A stretch of 40,964 nt of DNA from positions 1 to 40,964 of the forward strand of contig QCCD01000012.1 of NCBI GenBank assembly GCA_003281405.1, given 5' to 3'. Source of the DNA: Prochlorococcus sp. AG-347-K16 (GTDB lineage Bacteria; Cyanobacteriota; Cyanobacteriia; PCC-6307; Cyanobiaceae). Each line of letters begins with the position of its first letter. The first letter of the stretch is position 1. The notes beneath the pieces were generated by a model. That model saw nothing but the letters and a program-made list of their open reading frames with translations. It ran no database searches and had not been told where the DNA came from. Positions 15,782 to 23,745 of the stretch are shown piece by piece. The translations under genes and the position numbers were made by a program.

Positions 15782-16624
15782 ATGAAAGATAACAAAATGC
15801 AAATTACTAAAAATGAATCTTTATCTAAGGTAGATGAGATGTTTTGTGAGTTAAAAAATAAAAAAAGATTTGCTTTAATGCCTTTTATAATGGCTGGGGA
15901 TCCTAATATTGAAATAACGTCTGAGATCTTATTAAAGTTACAAGAAAATGGAGCTGACCTAATTGAATTAGGTATCCCGTATAGTGACCCACTTGCAGAT
16001 GGACCTGTTATTCAAGTGGCCGCCTCTCGCGCCTTAAAGTCAGGTACTAGCTTAAGAAAAGTAATTAAACTTTTAGAGTCTTTAAAAGGTAAATTAAATA
16101 TTCCAATCATCCTTTTTTCTTACTTGAATCCATTACTATGTTTTGGCTTTGAAAGGTTTTGTGAGATGGCATCTGATGCTGGAGTTTCTGGACTAATAGT
16201 TCCTGACCTCCCTTTGGAGGAAGCTTATGATTTTTCTAAAATAGTTAGTAATCATTCTATGGACTTAATTTTATTGGTAGCGCCAACTACTCCTTTTGAA
16301 AGAATGAAACAAATATCAAATCACACAAAAGGCTTTACTTATTTAGTGAGTGTTACAGGTGTCACTGGTGAGAGAAACAAAATGGAAAATAGAGTAGAAA
16401 ATCTTATTGCTAAATTAAAAGATCTAAATAGCAATCCAATTGCTGTTGGTTTTGGAATATCAACTCCAGAACATGTTAATAAAGTTCGTGAGTGGGGAGC
16501 AGATGGAGTAATTATTGGGAGTGCATTTGTAAAACGTATCTCGAGCTCAATTGAAAAAGATGTTGTCGATCATGTTGGTGAGTTTTGTAAAGAAATGCGT
16601 TTAGCTGCTGATCAAAAAAAATAA
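15782..16624 (+). CDS. trpA: Tryptophan synthase alpha subunit
   Basis: This 280-residue TIM barrel cleaves indole-3-glycerol phosphate to indole for the beta subunit. Catalytic E62 and D73 lie in LIELGIPYSDPLADGPVIQ, with the same 11-residue spacing as E49 and D60 of the Salmonella enzyme. The phosphate-binding loops VSVTGVTGER, GFGIS and IIGSAFVK are present. The first 13-15 residues are a polar extension, and an ATG at 15797 is an alternative start. The trpB partner is not in the window. trpA is convergent with cyAbrB across an 82-nt AT-rich gap. Confidence 0.96.
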   Translation: MKDNKMQITKNESLSKVDEMFCELKNKKRFALMPFIMAGDPNIEITSEILLKLQENGADLIELGIPYSDPLADGPVIQVAASRALKSGTSLRKVIKLLESLKGKLNIPIILFSYLNPLLCFGFERFCEMASDAGVSGLIVPDLPLEEAYDFSKIVSNHSMDLILLVAPTTPFERMKQISNHTKGFTYLVSVTGVTGERNKMENRVENLIAKLKDLNSNPIAVGFGISTPEHVNKVREWGADGVIIGSAFVKRISSSIEKDVVDHVGEFCKEMRLAADQKK

Positions 16625-16706
16625 ATATAAAGATAATTTATTAATTAAAAGAATTACTTATAGAAAATTAATTAAAAATGTTATGACCAATTTATTGTTG
16701 TTGTCT

Positions 16707-17063
16707 TTAAGTTTCTTCTGTAGGTAATAATCTGATTTGTTTTCTTCCGAGCTTAATTTCGAATTCATCACCTGCTTTTAAATCAAGAAGTGCTGTATAT
16801 GCTTTCCCAATCAGAAGATTTCCATTTCCTTGAACTGTAGCAATATAACTAAGCTTTCTTCCACCTTTTCCAATACCTGCAACTCCAGAATCACCAAGAT
16901 TAACCCCTTTTGCTTCTAAAAGTGCTTCATAAAATGCGGTAAAGTTTAAGCGTTCACCTCCGTTTTTTTTAGTGGAAACATATCCACAGGCGCGAACTAG
17001 GTCAGATTTGCTAACATCACCAAGTTCTTTAACTTTTGCAAGGAGATCGCTGCCAGTTAGCAT
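16707..17063 (-). CDS. cyAbrB family transcriptional regulator
   Basis: This 118-residue protein belongs to the cyanobacterial AbrB-like (cyAbrB) group. An N-terminal segment SKSDLVRACGYVSTKKNGGERLNFTAFYEALLEAKG (about 18-53) precedes a C-terminal AbrB/SpoVT-type strand-rich DNA-binding part, GNGNLLIGKAYTALLDL to IRLLP (about 79-113). cyAbrB proteins act as dimers or higher oligomers and control carbon, nitrogen and stress genes with low sequence specificity for AT-rich DNA. The gene is divergent from the YCII gene. TTAATTAA motifs occur 2 nt upstream of its start (17066-17073) and downstream of its stop (16641-16648 and 16668-16675), so autoregulation is possible. Confidence 0.92.
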   Translation of the reverse strand: MLTGSDLLAKVKELGDVSKSDLVRACGYVSTKKNGGERLNFTAFYEALLEAKGVNLGDSGVAGIGKGGRKLSYIATVQGNGNLLIGKAYTALLDLKAGDEFEIKLGRKQIRLLPTEET

Positions 17064-17160
17064 AATTAATTAAAAGAAAGTTGTATTAAATAACATAGCA
17101 ATCTGCGTGTAATATATGCAATTATTAAGTATCTATTCATTCTATTATTTATATTTAAAA

Positions 17161-17430
17161 ATGGAAAAGTTTGTAGTTTTTGGACGGTACTGTGAAGATG
17201 CAATTATTAAAAGGGAACCATTTCGAGAACAACATCTTAAGAGACTTAAAAACTTAAAAGATAGCGATATTTTAGTTACATTAGGGCCAACAAAATGTAC
17301 CAAATATTTGTTTGGAATTTTTAATGCTAATGATGTAAACGAGTTGAAAGATCTAATTGAGGAGGATATATATTGGGAAAAAGGTGTATGGATTAATTAT
17401 GATATTTATCCCTGGATTCAAGCATTTTAA
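17161..17430 (+). CDS. YCII-related (YciI-like) protein
   Basis: This 89-residue protein is a small dimeric alpha-beta barrel (YCII) homologue. The pattern FVVFGRYCEDAIIKREPFREQHLKRL, then LVTLGPTKCTKYLFGIFNANDVNELKDLIEED, fits family members that often carry a catalytic His-Asp pair in hydrolases or act as scaffold domains. No catalytic function can be assigned. The frame is open from an ATG at 17116, but the 15 extra codons are hydrophobic and unlike the family. The ATG at 17161 gives the expected start just before the first strand. It is divergent from cyAbrB. Confidence 0.82.
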   Translation: MEKFVVFGRYCEDAIIKREPFREQHLKRLKNLKDSDILVTLGPTKCTKYLFGIFNANDVNELKDLIEEDIYWEKGVWINYDIYPWIQAF

Positions 17431-17627
17431 ATATGATTTAAGAAAAAATCTAGTAATTATAAACTATTTATTAAAAGAATTAATTTAACTTAAAAATAAA
17501 TATTATTTTTGCTGCAATAATTCAATTATTTATCTTAATTAGGAGTTAAAACGATATTCATTTAAACGTTAGTTTTAAGTGGTTATATCATTTTTAATTA
17601 AGAATATATTATTTTAAATAATATTTA
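17431..17627. other. AT-rich gap between YCII and HTH genes, no gene seen
   Basis: This 197-nt gap has no open frame of note, no tRNA and no GC-rich hairpin. It contains an AT-only inverted repeat (arms 17606-17613 and 17617-17624, 3-nt loop) that ends just before the HTH gene stop, and one TTAATTAA at 17594-17601. It could hold the 3' ends of the two convergent transcripts. No small RNA is supported. Confidence 0.5.
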
Positions 17628-17945
17628 TTAACTAGTATCTTGATTTATCTGGTTTACTAATGAGTCGATATCTAATTGATTATATGGGGGTGTTTTTTTT
17701 GTTTCTAGATAATCGTTCTTGATATTTTTTAACCATTTTTGCTCAATCTTTATGAGATTTTTTGCAATATTGAACATGCCGCCTTTTTTATATAATTCTT
17801 TCATTTTGAGAATAATCTCGGAGGTTCTACTCGATTTAATATTTAATTCATTTGCTAAGTCTTTTTGGGTAAATCCATGCGTTTTTAACCAATCTTTAAT
17901 GAAGGAGACGAGTTCTTTTTCTTCCTGTATAGATAATTTACTCAT
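17628..17945 (-). CDS. Small helix-turn-helix protein, likely transcription regulator
   Basis: This 105-residue protein contains a predicted helix-turn-helix at about 25-52 (FTQKDLANELNIKSSRTSEIILKMKELY) of the XRE type. The rest is lysine-rich and looks helical, with a polar C-terminal tail ending in the NQINQDTS region. It has no membrane segment or signal peptide. I do not know its target. It begins exactly where the upstream DUF1232 gene stops (TGA then ATG with no gap), so the two are translationally coupled. A regulator coupled to a membrane protein suggests a common regulon, but this is inference only. The spacing of basic residues after the HTH is unlike a full effector-binding domain. 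Confidence 0.78.
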   Translation of the reverse strand: MSKLSIQEEKELVSFIKDWLKTHGFTQKDLANELNIKSSRTSEIILKMKELYKKGGMFNIAKNLIKIEQKWLKNIKNDYLETKKTPPYNQLDIDSLVNQINQDTS

Positions 17946-18314
17946 TCAATAAAAAGGAAATAACTTATTAAGCTTATTCTCTGCTCTTGCTCTTATTGAA
18001 GGAGTCATGTATTTGTTCCATATACTGAGTACTGCTGTGAGGGCTACGAAATCATCACTAAAACCAACTAAAGGCATAAAGTCAGGGAAAAGATCAAATG
18101 GCATAATCAAATATGCTATGGCAGCCATTAATGAAACTCTCACTTGTGCAGGAGTATAAGGATCTAATGCCATCTCCAAAACTTCTAAGGCAGGCTTGGC
18201 AATTGTTCTCCCCGCTTTAATAAGAATCTTGATAATGATATTTTCATCAAATGTTGAACTTTCTAAAACTTCAGCATCATAGATTTTTTCTTGAGTTTTG
18301 TAATTCTCTTTCAT
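17946..18314 (-). CDS. DUF1232 (YkvA-like) membrane protein
   Basis: This 122-residue protein has the DUF1232 signature YLIMPFDLFPDFMPLVGFSDDFVAL at about 87-111, in a weakly hydrophobic hairpin that may sit on or in the membrane. The N-terminal 25 residues are acidic and the C-terminus is basic (SIRARAENKLNKL). YkvA-type proteins occur widely, but their role is not established; some are linked to the envelope or to stress. The gene is immediately followed by the HTH gene, with stop and start abutting. It lies 37 nt downstream of the sigma factor on the same strand, so sigma factor, DUF1232 and HTH may form one transcription unit. Confidence 0.86.
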   Translation of the reverse strand: MKENYKTQEKIYDAEVLESSTFDENIIIKILIKAGRTIAKPALEVLEMALDPYTPAQVRVSLMAAIAYLIMPFDLFPDFMPLVGFSDDFVALTAVLSIWNKYMTPSIRARAENKLNKLFPFY

Positions 18315-18351
18315 CCTTATAAATGAAATTTAAATATTTTTAATGGAATTT

Positions 18352-19275
18352 TTAGCTAATACTATCAACTAATCCATTCTGTATTCCTGCTTTTCTAAGT
18401 TTTCTTAAAGCACGTTGAACCACTTGTCTGCAATATTCCCTGCTACAACTCATATGTCTTGCAACTTCAGCTAAAGTTCTCCATTCATTTGAGCCGTCTA
18501 AACCAAATCTTAAGCTTACTATCTTTCTTTCTTTCTCAGTTAAATTTGCTTTATCTAATAACTTCCAAGCCGAGGATGTCCTTTCGGCTAATTCGGCTAA
18601 TTCCATTGGGGGAGTTTGATCACTTGGAAGAATATCAACTAACTCGGAAGGATCTGATTTTGATTTGACAGTACCTTGGAGACTAACAGTGATGCTTCTC
18701 AATTCACAAGAAAGGAGTTCGTCAATTTCCTCTTTGGTTATTTTCATTTCTTCAGCTAGCTCATCACTAGTAGGTGGAATACCCTTAAGTTGCATAAGCT
18801 TTGATTTCGCTGATCTTAGTTTTGTAAGTTTTTCATTAATGTTAACTGGGATCCTTATCGTTCTACTTTGAGTTGACAATGCTCTATTTAAACCTTGCCT
18901 AATCCACCAATAAGCATAGGTGGAAAATCTATGTCCTCTAGACGGATCATATTTTTCTACGGCTCTTGTAAGACCTAATGTGCCCTCCTGAATTAAGTCC
19001 AGTAATTCTAATCCTTTCCCTTGGTATCTCTTGGCGAGGTTGACAACTAGTCTTAGGTTCGCTGTTATCATCTCGTTTTTAGCTTTTTCACCAATTTTTA
19101 TCTTTTTTCTCTCAGCTTCGGAGTATTCACAAGCGGGCCCTTTCCCTCCTGCCTCTTGACATCTATTAACAAGTACTACCATTTCTTGGACTTTTCTGCC
19201 CATTGTGAGTTCTCTTTCTGGAGTCAAAAGTTGATGACGACCTATTTCACCAAGAAAATCGCTTAATGAACTCAC
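18352..19275 (-). CDS. Group 2 sigma-70 family RNA polymerase sigma factor
   Basis: This 307-residue sigma factor lacks region 1.1 of the principal factor but has the rest. Region 1.2 begins LSDFLGEIGRHQLL. Region 2 includes LDLIQEGTLGLTRAVEKYD and the -10 recognition helix FSTYAYWWIRQGLNRAL (about 117-133). Region 3 follows, and region 4.2 ends with EVARHMSCSREYCRQVVQRALRKLR. An unusual insert, CQEAGGKGPACEYSEAERKKIK, sits at about 39-60, with two Cys. It is a non-essential group 2 type, which in cyanobacteria responds to light, nutrients or stress. The start is GTG at 19275. Upstream lie phased TTAATTAA motifs (19341-19381). Confidence 0.94.
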   Translation of the reverse strand: MSSLSDFLGEIGRHQLLTPERELTMGRKVQEMVVLVNRCQEAGGKGPACEYSEAERKKIKIGEKAKNEMITANLRLVVNLAKRYQGKGLELLDLIQEGTLGLTRAVEKYDPSRGHRFSTYAYWWIRQGLNRALSTQSRTIRIPVNINEKLTKLRSAKSKLMQLKGIPPTSDELAEEMKITKEEIDELLSCELRSITVSLQGTVKSKSDPSELVDILPSDQTPPMELAELAERTSSAWKLLDKANLTEKERKIVSLRFGLDGSNEWRTLAEVARHMSCSREYCRQVVQRALRKLRKAGIQNGLVDSIS

Positions 19276-19445
19276 GATTTACCTCATTGTTGATATATTT
19301 AACTTATAGTCAATTCAGTAATAAGCCATACATGTAATAATTAATTAATATTTAATTAATAATTATTCATTAGTTAATTAACATTATTTTTTTAAAATTT
19401 TGAGGTAAAAAAAATTAAAAATTAAAAATTATAAATTTTAATTAT
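19276..19445. other. AT-rich leader of the sigma factor gene with TTAATTAA motifs
   Basis: This 170-nt region holds no gene. It carries three TTAATTAA octamers (19341-19348, 19352-19359, 19374-19381), and the third is part of the 10-bp palindrome GTTAATTAAC. A-tract-like AAATT repeats run from about 19408 to 19440. The spacing of the octamers is 11 and 22 bp. Confidence 0.55.
19341..19381. promoter_or_regulatory. Three helically phased TTAATTAA motifs upstream of the sigma factor gene
   Basis: TTAATTAA occurs at 19341-19348, 19352-19359 and 19374-19381, about 66-106 bp upstream of the sigma gene's GTG start on the minus strand. Start-to-start spacing is 11 and 22 bp, close to one and two helical turns, so all three would face the same side of the DNA. 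In AT-rich DNA chance is a serious alternative. Confidence 0.4.
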
Positions 19446-20105
19446 TTAATTTTTTCTTCTTGATTCTAGAACAGCAAGTACATCTCTCCACTCAACCCCT
19501 TTATGCCTAAGGGCTACTTGCAGATGATAAATTAAATCAGCAGCCTCATTTGAGATTGAATTTTTATCATTATCTTTGCAAGCCATTATAAACTCTGCAG
19601 ATTCCTCCCCTATTTTTTTCAAAATAGTATTATTACCTTTTGTTAATAAATGATTTGTGTAACTTTTTTCTGATGGATTTATTGATCTTTCGTTAATTGT
19701 ATTGAATAATTCAGAGCAAATATTTGAGAAGGGAGTTGTTTTTTTCTCTTTTTTATCACTTTGATTAATTTTGATTTCGTTGAAAAAACAACTTTTTTCC
19801 CCAGTGTGACATGCTCCTGAACCATTTTGTTCAATCAAAAGGATTAGTGCATCATTATCGCAGTCGAATCTTATCTCCTTAAGTATTTGGGTACTTCCAC
19901 TTGTAGCTCCTTTTCTCCAAATTTCGGATCTTGATCTACTCCAATAATGTACGTTTTTGGTTTCAAGTGTCATTGTCAAAGATTCTTTGTTCATCCAAGC
20001 AAGCATAAGTATTGATCCGTCAAGCCAATCTTGTGCTATTGCAGGGATTAATCCATAATTATCAAAGCGTAGATCCTCTATCGAAAAATTAGTTGAATAA
20101 GTCAT
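19446..20105 (-). CDS. hisI: Bifunctional phosphoribosyl-AMP cyclohydrolase/phosphoribosyl-ATP pyrophosphatase
   Basis: This 219-residue HisIE fusion does steps 2 and 3 of histidine synthesis. The N-terminal HisI domain (about 10-110) has WLDGSILMLAWMNKESL, the metal site FDCDNDA (80-86) and the zinc cysteines C99 and C106 in GACHTGEKSC. The C-terminal HisE domain (about 120-219) has the pyrophosphatase signature KKIGEESAEFIMAC and SNEAADLIYHL. A short polar linker joins the two. The domain order HisI-HisE is the usual bacterial arrangement. The gene is upstream of the sigma gene on the same strand, separated by 170 nt, and is divergent from the QueD-like gene. The short-form hisG at 4160 belongs to the same pathway. 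Confidence 0.95.
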   Translation of the reverse strand: MTYSTNFSIEDLRFDNYGLIPAIAQDWLDGSILMLAWMNKESLTMTLETKNVHYWSRSRSEIWRKGATSGSTQILKEIRFDCDNDALILLIEQNGSGACHTGEKSCFFNEIKINQSDKKEKKTTPFSNICSELFNTINERSINPSEKSYTNHLLTKGNNTILKKIGEESAEFIMACKDNDKNSISNEAADLIYHLQVALRHKGVEWRDVLAVLESRRKN

Positions 20106-20168
20106 TATGTTCGTTATGTTAAATCCTACTCAATGTGTTTTATTAAAAATTATCCTAACAGTTAATTG

Positions 20169-20639
20169 ATGTATATTCATTCTCTGAAATTTTCATGCAG
20201 CAAAAGTTACGAGGATTTTCCCTGTTCACATAGGCAATGGCGCCATGAAGGCCACTGTAGATTTGTGCATGGATATTCAAGATCATTCACCTTTTGGTTC
20301 ACTGCAAAAAAATTAGACCTAAATGGTTTTGTTGTTGATTTTTCAAGTCTAAAGCCCCTAGAAAATAGACTAAAGGAGCAATTTGACCATACTTTTCTAA
20401 TAAATAAAGATGACCCTTTGCTGAATTACTGGGAAAAATTACATGACTTAAATGCTTTAGATCTGAGAATTATGGATAATGTGGGAATGGAGTTCACGTC
20501 TGAATTAATTTGGAGATGGGCTAATGAATACTTAAAGGATAAGGATAAGGGCAGAACATGTTGTTGGAAAACAGAATCAAAAGAAAATAAATCTAATAAA
20601 GCAAGTTATGAAGAAATTCCTGATTGGTTCAAATCTTAG
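20169..20639 (+). CDS. 6-pyruvoyl tetrahydropterin synthase/QueD-like protein
   Basis: This 156-residue protein has the T-fold of the PTPS/QueD family. Around the metal site it reads PCSHRQWRHEGHCRFVHGYSRSF, with H21, C30 and H34. The usual HGH motif is HGY here, so the expected second zinc histidine is replaced by Y36. The later motifs FVVDFSSLKPL and FDHTFLINKDDPL and the PTSE-like segment NVGMEFTSELIWRW are conserved. Similar HGY proteins occur in other proteobacteria and cyanobacteria as I recall, so this looks like a subfamily rather than a decayed gene. Whether it makes 6-carboxytetrahydropterin (queuosine route) is unclear. The TTG at 20166 is an alternative start. The ATG at 20169 is preferred. 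Confidence 0.86.
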   Translation: MYIHSLKFSCSKSYEDFPCSHRQWRHEGHCRFVHGYSRSFTFWFTAKKLDLNGFVVDFSSLKPLENRLKEQFDHTFLINKDDPLLNYWEKLHDLNALDLRIMDNVGMEFTSELIWRWANEYLKDKDKGRTCCWKTESKENKSNKASYEEIPDWFKS

Positions 20640-20686
20640 AAAAAGTTGTTAATTTTTAAGTCATATAGAATTCTTCAATTAGATAT

Positions 20687-23269
20687 TTAATCAACATTTA
20701 TCTCGCCATTAATTAGATAAATATTAATCTCGTCTTTATTAAGGTAATGATTATTCAATATATTATTTGAAATTTTTGTCTCAATTTGTTTTTGAATAAT
20801 TCTTTTTAAAGGCCTTGCACCATAGGCATGATCGAAACTATTTTCGACAAGTTGGTTAATAGCTTCATCCGTAATTTTGAGTTTTAAGTTTTTTTTGTTA
20901 AGTCTTTTTTCTAAATGTTGAAGCTGGATTTTTGCAATTTCTTTTATTTCATTTAATTCTAAATTATTAAAAATAACTATTTCATCAAGTCGATTTAAAA
21001 ACTCAGGCTTGAAAAATTTTTTAATTTCATTATCTACAACTTTTTTAATTTCATTTGTATCTTCTTTTCTAACTGATAAATCGTTTATTGATTGACTTCC
21101 TAAATTACTTGTGAGAACAATGATTGAATTTTTGAAGTTGATTGTACGACCTTGACCATCAGTAATGATTCCATCATCAAGAACCTGTAAGAGAATATCT
21201 AAAATATCTTTATGAGCTTTCTCTATTTCATCTAGGAGTATTAATGAATAAGGATTTTTGCGTACAGCTTCAGTTAGTTGGCCGCCTGATTCGAAACCTA
21301 AATATCCAGGAGGCGCACCTATAATTTTGCTCACTGAATGCTTTTCCATATATTCAGACATATCCAGTCTTGTAATTGAAGAATTTGAATCGAATATTAT
21401 TTTGGCTGTTACTTTACTTAGCTCTGTTTTCCCAACACCAGTAGGACCTAAAAAGAGAAAACTGGCTAATGGCTTGCTTGGATCATTTAGACCAGTCCTT
21501 GATCTCTTAATGGAATCTGCAACTGCCCTAATTGCAGTATCTTGACCAATAATTTTTTCTTTAAGGATTGACTCGAGGCTCAAGAGTTTATCTTTTTCTG
21601 ACTGGTTTAAGTTCTGCACTGGAATAGAGGTCCACTTTGAGACAACTTCTGCAATATCATCAAAAGTTACCTCTTGCCTTAAAAGACTTGTATCTCCATT
21701 TTTCTTAGAATTTACTAGGGACTCACTTTTTTCTTTCAATTTTTTTTGCAATGAATTTAAAGTTCCAAATTCTAATTCTGCTGCTTTGTTGAGATCAAAA
21801 CTCCTTTTAGCTTGATCTATTTGCAATTGAACAGATTCAATTTCTTCTTTTATAGTGCTAATCTCATCAATTTCATCTTTTTCTTTTTTCCATTGAGCGC
21901 CTAATTCTGCCTGTTTATCTTTAAGGGATATAAGTTCATTATTGATTTTTTTTAATCTTCCTATAGAAAAATCATCCGTTTCTCTTTTTAAAGATAATTT
22001 TTCCATTTCAAACTGTAGAACTTTTCGATCAATTTCATCAATTTCTTCAGGTTTGGAAGTTATGACCATATTTAATCTTGATGCTGCTTCATCGATTAGA
22101 TCTATTGCTTTGTCAGGAAGAAATCTATCGTTAATATATCTTTCGCTAAGGGTTGCAGCAGCAACTAAAGCATTATCAGAAATTCTCACACTATGATGAA
22201 CTTCGTATCTTTCTCTCAATCCTCTTAAAATTGAGACAGTATCGTCTATTGAGGGAGCATCAACTTTTATCTTTTGAAATCTTCGTTCTAAAGCAGGATC
22301 TTTTTCTATATTTTGTTTATGTTCGTTAATAGTTGTAGCGCCAATACATCTAAGTTCTCCCCTCGCAAGCATTGGTTTTAATAGGTTGCTTGCATCTAAA
22401 GAACCTCCACTAGCGCCTGCACCAACTACCGTATGAATTTCATCAATAAAAAGAATAATCTTACCGTCTGATTCTTTCACTTTCTTTAAAACATTTTTTA
22501 TTCTTTCTTCAAATTCTCCACGATATTTTGCTCCAGCTAAAAGTGAACCCATATCTAATGAAATTAGTTTCCGATCTTGTAGCGCAGAAGGTACATCGCC
22601 ATAAATAATTCTTTGAGCTAACCCTTCTACAATGGCTGTTTTCCCAACCCCAGGTTCTCCAATAAGAACTGGATTATTTTTTGTTCTTCTACTCAATATT
22701 TGAATTGTTCTTCTAATCTCTTCATCCCTACCAATAACAGGGTCTAAAATCCCATCTCGTGCAGATTGAGTTAGATCAATACCATATTTTTCTAAAGAAT
22801 CATTAGAACTATTAAATTCATTTTTTACTGCCGGATCTGACTTCATTTTCTCTATAATTTCAAGAAATTCTGGAATACCTTTTTGATTTAAAATTTGAAA
22901 TCCATATTTATTATCATAAGTGAAACCGTAAACTAAGTGTTCTGTTGATATCACTACATCATTTAAAGTATTTTTAATATCATTCGCCTTCAAAAATATT
23001 TTGTGAAGAGTGTCACCAACATATAAATTATCTTGTTTATTTTTCATTTTTGCCTTCGCATTTAATGAAGAAATTATTTCGCTCTCAAGATCTTTAAGAT
23101 TTACATTATTTTTTTTTAAAATCTTTTTCGTAATATTGTCATCTTTTATAAGAGCTAATAATAAATCCTCAGAGTCTACATTTTGTTGATAATTTTTATA
23201 AGCAATTTCTTTGGCAAAAATAAAACAGTTCCAAGCAGAATTGGAGAATTCGCTTGGAACTATTTTCAT
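20687..23269 (-). CDS. clpB: ClpB-type disaggregase (Hsp100 AAA+ ATPase)
   Basis: This 860-residue protein has the ClpB layout. A divergent N-terminal substrate domain spans 1-145. The first AAA+ module has Walker A GEPGVGKT (204-211) and Walker B IILFIDE (271-277). The coiled-coil middle domain at about 405-525 distinguishes ClpB from ClpA and ClpC. The second module has Walker A GPTGVGKT (608-615) and [11 protein letters not shown]. ClpB works with DnaK to rescue aggregated proteins. Cyanobacteria often carry two ClpB paralogues, and the divergent N-domain suggests this may be the second (ClpB2-like), though this cannot be settled here. The TTG at 23272 precedes the preferred ATG at 23269. 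Confidence 0.93.
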   Translation of the reverse strand: MKIVPSEFSNSAWNCFIFAKEIAYKNYQQNVDSEDLLLALIKDDNITKKILKKNNVNLKDLESEIISSLNAKAKMKNKQDNLYVGDTLHKIFLKANDIKNTLNDVVISTEHLVYGFTYDNKYGFQILNQKGIPEFLEIIEKMKSDPAVKNEFNSSNDSLEKYGIDLTQSARDGILDPVIGRDEEIRRTIQILSRRTKNNPVLIGEPGVGKTAIVEGLAQRIIYGDVPSALQDRKLISLDMGSLLAGAKYRGEFEERIKNVLKKVKESDGKIILFIDEIHTVVGAGASGGSLDASNLLKPMLARGELRCIGATTINEHKQNIEKDPALERRFQKIKVDAPSIDDTVSILRGLRERYEVHHSVRISDNALVAAATLSERYINDRFLPDKAIDLIDEAASRLNMVITSKPEEIDEIDRKVLQFEMEKLSLKRETDDFSIGRLKKINNELISLKDKQAELGAQWKKEKDEIDEISTIKEEIESVQLQIDQAKRSFDLNKAAELEFGTLNSLQKKLKEKSESLVNSKKNGDTSLLRQEVTFDDIAEVVSKWTSIPVQNLNQSEKDKLLSLESILKEKIIGQDTAIRAVADSIKRSRTGLNDPSKPLASFLFLGPTGVGKTELSKVTAKIIFDSNSSITRLDMSEYMEKHSVSKIIGAPPGYLGFESGGQLTEAVRKNPYSLILLDEIEKAHKDILDILLQVLDDGIITDGQGRTINFKNSIIVLTSNLGSQSINDLSVRKEDTNEIKKVVDNEIKKFFKPEFLNRLDEIVIFNNLELNEIKEIAKIQLQHLEKRLNKKNLKLKITDEAINQLVENSFDHAYGARPLKRIIQKQIETKISNNILNNHYLNKDEINIYLINGEINVD

Positions 23270-23335
23270 CAATCAAAATTTGGTTATGACCGTAATAAAT
23301 ATTAAGTCAAAAAGAGTATTTACTATTTAGGAGAT

Positions 23336-23686
23336 TTATTCAACAACAACTTTACCTACCATTCCAGCACCTCTGTGTGGCTCGCAATAGTAATCATAAG
23401 TTCCAGCAGTATCAAATGTTTCTTCCCAAGACTCTCCTGGAGCAAAAGCTAGGTCAGCATGACTTAATTCCTCATGCCCATCAAAAACAGCATTATGAGG
23501 AGCAAGTTTATTATTGACGAATTTAACTGTATCACCAGCACTAATGGTTACTGTACTTGGTTCAAATGCAAGCATTCCGGCATCTGTTCCAAGTTTTACT
23601 TCAACAGTCTTAGCTGAAACTGATGAGATACCTAGACCTAGAGTTAAAACTATTGCAAATAACCCTGCAAAGATTGAACGTAACAT
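23336..23686 (-). CDS. petE: Plastocyanin
   Basis: This 116-residue protein has a cleavable signal peptide (about residues 1-25, ending SVSA) for export to the thylakoid lumen. The mature blue copper protein carries electrons from cytochrome b6f to photosystem I. The copper ligands are H64 (PHNAVFD), C101 and H104 ([11 protein letters not shown]), and M109. The mature length is about 91 residues, as in cyanobacterial plastocyanins. The gene is flanked by clpB downstream and the epimerase upstream on the same strand, with about 60 nt of non-coding DNA in front that could hold its promoter. In many cyanobacteria petE is regulated by copper, but no site is identified here. Confidence 0.97.
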   Translation of the reverse strand: MLRSIFAGLFAIVLTLGLGISSVSAKTVEVKLGTDAGMLAFEPSTVTISAGDTVKFVNNKLAPHNAVFDGHEELSHADLAFAPGESWEETFDTAGTYDYYCEPHRGAGMVGKVVVE

Positions 23687-23745
23687 AATAAAAATTTGCT
23701 TATCTATACATATTACAAGGCTTTGGTAACCTAACTGCGAGAATT

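Noticed and set aside
17116-17160. Longer start of the YCII gene at 17116
   Set aside because: The added 15 residues are hydrophobic and do not fit the family, and the ATG at 17161 gives the expected beginning.
17606-17624. AT-only hairpin (ATATTATT / AATAATAT) before the HTH gene stop
   Set aside because: Base composition makes such hairpins likely by chance and no T run follows; it was only mentioned in the gap entry.
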